In this document: positions 58,576 through 64,000 of the stretch, in pieces
Layout: every line of letters starts with the position of its first letter
Position numbering within the stretch: the stretch's first letter is position 1
Origin: Henricia sp. BOLD:AAB3569
Lineage: Eukaryota > Echinodermata > Asteroidea > Spinulosida > Echinasteridae
Direction of reading: 5' to 3'
NCBI GenBank assembly: GCA_037783545.1
Contig: JBBELK010000326.1
Coordinates: 124,001-188,000 of the forward strand
DNA: 64,000 nt
Program-made: the position numbers and the translations under genes
The notes under the pieces: generated by a model
What the model saw: only the letters and a program-made list of their open reading frames with translations
Database searches by the model: none
What the model was told of the DNA's origin: nothing

Positions 58576-60123
58576 CTATATTACGCACTTGTCCTGAACA
58601 ATTGACAGACTTTCGCCGGGAAATGGCCGAGAAATTTCAGAGTTTAGGGAAAACTGGGCTCGGGCTTCCTGCCTGCTCTGCAGACCGTGGCTGTCCAAGT
58701 ACTCCTGATCACTCGTGCGCATGCTCAGTCTTGTTTGGGACGGGAATTTGGTCAAAGTGTGGTCCAAACGTTGGCAAATTTGGAAGTCAAGAAATTTTCC
58801 GACGAACTTCAATTTTTGCATGCTCCAAACAGTCTATATTCCGCACTTGTCCTGAACAATTGACAGACTTTCGCCGGGAAATGGCCGAGAAATTTCAGAG
58901 TTTAGGGAAAACTGGGCTCGGGCTTCGTGCCTGCTCTGCAGACAGTGGCTGTCCGTGTATTCCTGATCACTCGTGCGCATGCTCAGTCTTGTTTGGGACG
59001 GGAATTTGGTCAAAGTGTGGTCCAAACGTCGGCAAATTTGGAAGTCAAGAAATTTTCTGACGAACTTCAAATGTTGCATGCTCCAAACAGTCTATATTCC
59101 GCACTTGTCCTGAACAATTGACAGACTTTCGCCGGGAAATGGCCGAGAAATTTCAGAGTTTAGGGAAAACTGGGTTCGGGCTTCCTGCCTGCTCTGCAGA
59201 CCGTGGCTGTCCGTGTACTCCTGATCACTCGTGCGCATGCTCAGTCTTGTTTGGGACGGGAATTTGGTCAAAGTGTGGTCCAAACGTCGGCAAATTTGGA
59301 AGTCAATAAATTTTCCGAAGTACTTCAAATTTTGCATGCTCCAAACAGTCTATATTCCGCACTTGTTCTGAAAAATTGACAGATTTTCGCCGGGAAATGG
59401 CCGAGAAATTTCAGAGTTTGGGGAAAACTGGGCTCGGGCTTCCTGCCTGCTCTGCAGACCGTGGCTGTCCGTGTACTCCTGATCACTCGTGCGCATGCTC
59501 AGTCTTGTTTGGGACGGGAATTTGGTCAAAGTGTGGTCCAAACGTCGGCAAATTTGGAAGTCAATAAATTTTCCGACGTACTTCAAATTTTGCATGCTCC
59601 AAACAGTCTATATTACGCACTTGTCCTGAACAATTGACAGACTTTCGCCGGGAAATGGCCGAGAAATTTCAGAGTTTAGGGAAAACTGGGCTCGGGCTTC
59701 CTGCCTGCTCTGCAGACCGTGGCTGTCCAAGTACTCCTGATCACTCGTGCGCATGCTCAGTCTTGTTTGGGACGGGAATTTGGTCAAAGTGTGGTCCAAA
59801 CGTTGGCAAATTTGGAAGTCAAGAAATTTTCCGACGAACTTCAATTTTTGCATGCTCCAAACAGTCTATATTCCGCACTTGTCCTGAACAATTGACAGAC
59901 TTTCGCCGGGAAATGGCCGAGAAATTTCAGAGTTTAGGGAAAACTGGGCTCGGGCTTCGTGCCTGCTCTGCAGACAGTGGCTGTCCGTGTATTCCTGATC
60001 ACTCGTGCGCATGCTCAGTCTTGTTTGGGACGGGAATTTGGTCAAAGTGTGGTCCAAACGTCGGCAAATTTGGAAGTCAAGAAATTTTCTGACGAACTTC
60101 AAATGTTGCATGCTCCAAACAGT
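58576..60123. repeat. X-Y-R-S8-X-Y block (1,548 bp)
   Basis: X-Y-R-S8 (58,576-59,607, 1,032 bp) is followed by another X-Y pair (59,608-60,123). The R unit at 59,092 begins with GAACAATTG in place of GAAAAATTG, which shows that its left end comes from a different unit type. Confidence 0.8.
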
Positions 60124-62703
60124 CTATATTTCGCACTTGTCCTGAACAATTGACAGACTTTCGCCGGGAAATGGCCGATAAATTTCAGAGTTTAGGGAAA
60201 ACTGGGCTCGGGCTTCCTGCCTGCTCTGCAGACCGTGGCTGTCCAAGTACTCCTGATCACTCGTGCGCATGCTCAGTCTTGTTTGGGACGGGAATTTGGT
60301 CAAAGTGTGGTCCAAACGTTGGCAAATTTGGAAGTCAAGAAATTTTCCGACGAACTTCAGATTTTGCATGCTCCAAACAGTCTATATTCCGCACTTGTCC
60401 TGAAAAATGGACAGACTTTCGCCGGGAAATGGCCGAGAAATTTAAGAGTTTGGGGAAAACTGGGCTCGGGCTTCCTTCCTGCTCTGCAGACCGTGGCTGT
60501 CCGTGTACTCCTGATCACTCGTGCGCATGCTCAGTCTTGTTTGGGACGGCAATTTGGTCAAAGTGTGGTCCAAACGTCGGCAAATTTGGAACTCAAGAAA
60601 TTTTCCGACGAACTTTAAATTTTGCATGCTCCAAACAGTCTATATTCCGCACTTGTCCTGAAAAATTGACAGACTTTCGCCGGGAAATGGCCGAGAAATT
60701 TCAGAGTTTAGGGAAAACTGGGTTCGGGCTTCCTGCCTGCTCTGCAGACCGTGGCTGTCCGTGTACTCCTGATCACTCGTGCGCATGCTCAGTCTTGTTT
60801 GGGACGGGAATTTGGTCAAAGTGTGGTCCAAACGTCGGCAAATTTGGAAGTCAATAAATTTTCCGAAGTACTTCAAATTTTGCATGCTCCAAACAGTCTA
60901 TATTACGCACTTGTCCTGAACAATTGACAGACTTTCGCCGGGAAATGGCCGAGAAATGTCAGAGTTTAGGGAAAACTGGGCTCGGGCTTCCTGCCTGCTC
61001 TGCAGACAGTGGCTGTCCGTGTACTCCTGATCACTCGTGCGCATGCTCAGTCTTGTTTGGGACGGGAATTTGGTCAAAGTGTGGTCCAAACGTCGGCCAA
61101 TTTGGAAGTCAAGAAATTTTCAGACGAACTTCAAAATTTGCATGCTCCAAACAGTCTATATTCCGCACTTGTCCTGAAAAATTGACAGATTTTCGCCGGG
61201 AAATGGCCGAGAAATTTCAGAGTTTAGGGAAAACTGGGCTCGGGCTTCGTGCCTGCTCTGCAGACAGTGGCTGTCCGTGTATTCCTGATCACTCGTGCGC
61301 ATGCTCAGTCTTGTTTGGGACGGGAATTTGGTCAAAGTGTGGTCCAAACGTCGGCAAATTTGGAAGTCAAGAAATTTTCTGACGAACTTCAAATGTTGCA
61401 TGCTCCAAACAGTCTATATTTCGCACTTGTCCTGAACAATTGACAGACTTTCGCCGGGAAATGGCCGATAAATTTCAGAGTTTAGGGAAAACTGGGCTCG
61501 GGCTTCCTGCCTGCTTTGCAGACCGTGGCTGTCCAAGTACTCCTGATCACTCGTGCGCATGCTCAGTCTTGTTTGGGACGGGAATTTGGTCAAAGTGTGG
61601 TCCAAACGTTGGCAAATTTGGAAGTCAAGAAATTTTCCGACGAACTTCAGATTTTGCATGCTCCAAACAGTCTATATTCCGCACTTGTCCTGAAAAATGG
61701 ACAGACTTTCGCCGGGAAATGGCCGAGAAATTTAAGAGTTTGGGGAAAACTGGGCTCGGGCTTCCTTCCTGCTCTGCAGACCGTGGCTGTCCGTGTACTC
61801 CTGATCACTCGTGCGCATGCTCAGTCTTGTTTGGGACGGCAATTTGGTCAAAGTGTTGTCCAAACGTCGGCAAATTTGGAACTCAAGAAATTTTCCGACG
61901 AACTTTAAATTTTGCATGCTCCAAACAGTCTATATTCCGCACTTGTCCTGAAAAATTGACAGACTTTCGCCGGGAAATGGCCGAGAAATTTCAGAGTTTA
62001 GGGAAAACTGGGTTCGGGCTTCCTGCCTGCTCTGCAGACCGTGGCTGTCCGTGTACTCCTGATCACTCGTGCGCATGCTCAGTCTTGTTTGGGACGGGAA
62101 TTTGGTCAAAGTGTGGTCCAAACGTCGGCAAATTTGGAAGTCAATAAATTTTCCGAAGTACTTCAAATTTTGCATGCTCCAAACAGTCTATATTACGCAC
62201 TTGTCCTGAACAATTGACAGACTTTCGCCGGGAAATGGCCGAGAAATGTCAGAGTTTAGGGAAAACTGGGCTCGGGCTTCCTGCCTGCTCTGCAGACAGT
62301 GGCTGTCCGTGTACTCCTGATCACTCGTGCGCATGCTCAGTCTTGTTTGGGACGGGAATTTGGTCAAAGTGTGGTCCAAACGTCGGCCAATTTGGAAGTC
62401 AAGAAATTTTCAGACGAACTTCAAAATTTGCATGCTCCAAACAGTCTATATTCCGCACTTGTCCTGAAAAATTGACAGATTTTCGCCGGGAAATGGCCGA
62501 GAAATTTCAGAGTTTGGGGAAAACTGGGCTCGGGCTTCCTGCCTGCTCTGCAGACCGTGGCTGTCCGTGTACTCCTGATCACTCGTGCGCATGCTCAGTC
62601 TTGTTTGGGACGGGAATTTGGTCAAAGTGTGGTCCAAACGTCGGCAAATTTGGAAGTCAATAAGTTTTCCGACGTACTTCAAATTTTGCATGCTCCAAAC
62701 AGT
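60124..62703. repeat. Two P'-Q-R blocks with S7, S8/Y and S8 partners
   Basis: P'-Q-R lies at 60,124-60,897 and 61,414-62,187. Both Q units have GGAACTCAAGAAA, also seen at 56,975, so the three P'-Q-R blocks share one ancestor. Both S7 units that follow (60,898 and 62,188) share CGGCCAATTTGG. The unit at 61,156 is a chimera with an S8 left end (AGATTTTCGCC) and a Y right end (CTTCGTGCC, GTGTATTCCTG). Confidence 0.8.
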
Positions 62704-63992
62704 CTATATTACGCACTTGTCCTGAACAATTGACAGACTTTCGCCGGGAAATGGCCGAGAAATGTCAGAGTTTAGGGAAAACTGGGCTCGGGCTTCCTGC
62801 CTGCTCTGCAGACAGTGGCTGTCCGTGTACTCCTGATCACTCGTGCGCATGCTCAGTCTTGTTTGGGACGGGAATTTGGTCAAAGTGTGGTCCAAACGTC
62901 GGCAAATTTGGAAGTCAAGAAATTTTCAGACGAACTTCAAAATTTGCATGCTCCAAACAGTCTATATTCCGCACTTGTCCTGAAAAATTGACAGATTTTC
63001 GCCGGGAAATGGCCGAGAAATTTCAGAGTTTGGGGAAAACTGGGCTCGGGCTTCCTGCCTGCTCTGCAGACCGTGGCTGTCCGTGTACTCCTGATCACTC
63101 GTGCGCATGCTCAGTCTTGTTTGGGACGGGAATTTGGTCAAAGTGTGGTCCAAACGTCGGCAAATTTGGAAGTCAATAAGTTTTCCGACGTACTTCAAAT
63201 TTTGCATGCTCCAAACAGTCTATATTACGCACTTGTCCTGAACAATTGACAGACTTTCGCCGGGAAATGGCCGAGAAATTTCAGAGTTTAGGGAAAACTG
63301 GGCTCGGGCTTCCTGCCTGCTCTGCAGACGTGGCTGTCCAAGTACTCCTGATCACTCGTGCGCATGCTCAGTCTTGTTTGGGACGGTAATTTGGTCAAAG
63401 TGTGGTCCAAACGTCGGCAAATTTGGAAGTCAAGAAATTTTCCGACGAACTTCAAATTTTGCATGCTCCAAACAGTCTATATTCCGCACTTGTCCTGAAA
63501 AATTGACAGACTTTCGCCGGGAAATGGCCGAGAAATTTCAGAGTTTAGGGAAAACTGGGTTCGGGCTTCCTGCCTGCTCTGCAGACCGTGGCTGTCCGTG
63601 TACTCCTGATCACTCGTGCGCATGCTCAGTCTTGTTTGGGACGGGAATTTGGTCAAAGTGTGGTCCAAACGTCGGCAAATTTGGAAGTCAATAAATTTTC
63701 CGAAGTACTTCAAATTTTGCATGCTCCAAACAGTCTATATTCCGCACTTGTCCTGAAAAATTGACAGATTTTCGCCGGGAAATGGCCGAGAAATTTCAGA
63801 GTTTGGGGAAAACTGGGCTCGGGCTTCCTGCCTGCTCTGCAGACCGTGGCTGTCCGTGTACTCCTGATCACTCGTGCGCATGCTCAGTCTTGTTTGGGAC
63901 GGCAATTTGGTCAAAGTGTGGTCCAAACGTCGGCAAATTTGGAAGTCAAGAAATTTTCCGACGTACTTCAAATTTTGCATGCTCCAAACAGT
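62704..63992. repeat. S7-S8-Z-R-S8 block, second copy (1,289 bp)
   Basis: It repeats 57,287-58,575 at offset 5,417, including the same base loss in Z (CTGCAGACGTGG, 63,322-63,333). The last S8 unit has GACGGCAAT and AAGAAATTTTCC where the first copy has GACGGGAAT and AATAAATTTTCC. The array continues past 64,000. Confidence 0.83.
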
Positions 63993-64000
63993 CTATATTA

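Larger units (their letters stand above)
1..64000. repeat. 258-bp tandem satellite array filling the whole window
   Basis: The same unit recurs head to tail with no inversion and no interruption. Counting by the landmark CTATATTCCG, 81 to 63,992 contains 245 full-length units and seven 102-bp units. Fourteen units carry one missing base and two carry one extra base, which gives the observed length exactly. Units differ by point changes that define types, and the types recur in fixed orders (higher-order repeats). No stretch over 300 bases lacks the repeat. Long arrays with HORs are known from eukaryotic centromeric and pericentromeric satellites. Location and species are inference, and I do not recognise the family. 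Confidence 0.98.

Noticed and set aside
1-64000. CRISPR array
   Set aside because: The units are 258 bp and directly adjacent. There are no short repeats separated by unique spacers and no cas-like gene.
1-64000. 5S or other ribosomal RNA gene repeat
   Set aside because: The period could suggest 5S units, but I see no 5S-like sequence, no internal control region and no T-run terminator.
1-64000. Array derived from a transposon or virus-like element
   Set aside because: No terminal repeats, target-site duplications, or reverse transcriptase, integrase or transposase motifs appear in any frame of the monomer. An origin from a small piece of one cannot be excluded.
1-64000. Telomeric or microsatellite tracts
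   Set aside because: No TTAGGG-like series and no simple-sequence run longer than the short A or T tracts of the monomer were seen.
1-64000. Bacterial or phage origin
   Set aside because: There is no gene-dense structure and no ribosome-binding pattern. A 64-kb array with nested HORs is a eukaryotic heterochromatin feature.

Overview
The window is one uninterrupted head-to-tail satellite DNA array. Every stretch from base 1 to base 64,000 belongs to the same monomer of about 258 bp (86 x 3; about 48% GC by a hand count of one consensus unit). Using the element CTATATTCCG (first at 81-90) as the landmark, positions 81 to 63,992 hold 245 full-length units plus seven short 102-bp units. Fourteen single-base deletions and two single-base insertions account exactly for the remaining length. 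All units lie in the same orientation. I see no conventional gene, RNA gene, transposon, microsatellite or unique spacer, and the array runs off both ends. A 64-kb array with nested higher-order repeats (HORs) points to eukaryotic heterochromatin (centromeric, pericentromeric or subtelomeric). The species cannot be told from the sequence.

Layout. 1-854: monomers not in a recognisable HOR. 855-20,660: a long-period HOR family with monomer order h-i or a, then b, c, d, e, f, g. Here a is a 360-bp fusion of h-like and i-like sequence with 156 bp lost. This part contains a super-repeat: 13,389-20,660 (7,272 bp) reproduces 2,919-13,388 (10,470 bp) minus one 2,166-bp HOR and one 1,032-bp four-monomer block. 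20,661-24,012: a seven-monomer unit of 1,805 bp and most of a second copy. 24,013-29,171: 1,032-bp and 2,063-bp segmental duplications. 29,172-44,907: five-monomer HORs (1,290 bp) built from types S1-S8. 44,908-55,738: a modular region alternating P-Q-R (774 bp) with P-Q-T-U (1,031 bp) and longer forms. 55,739-64,000: X-Y, P'-Q-R and S7-S8-Z-R blocks.

Because the monomer is a multiple of three and its consensus has no stop in one forward frame, very long open frames arise (881-13,090 and 13,415-20,362). I judge these to be by-products of homogenised satellite rather than proteins: most recurrent variants change the amino acid, the frames begin at TTG, two other frames are also largely open, and the frame breaks repeatedly beyond 22 kb.

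The most interesting signals are a 13-bp dyad (hairpin) in the monomer with a possible compensatory base-pair change in two monomer types, a conserved 12-bp near-palindrome one base from the NRF1 recognition sequence, undepleted CpG, and the exact arithmetic of HOR gain and loss. No genes act together here. The biology on offer is array evolution and possibly centromere or heterochromatin function.
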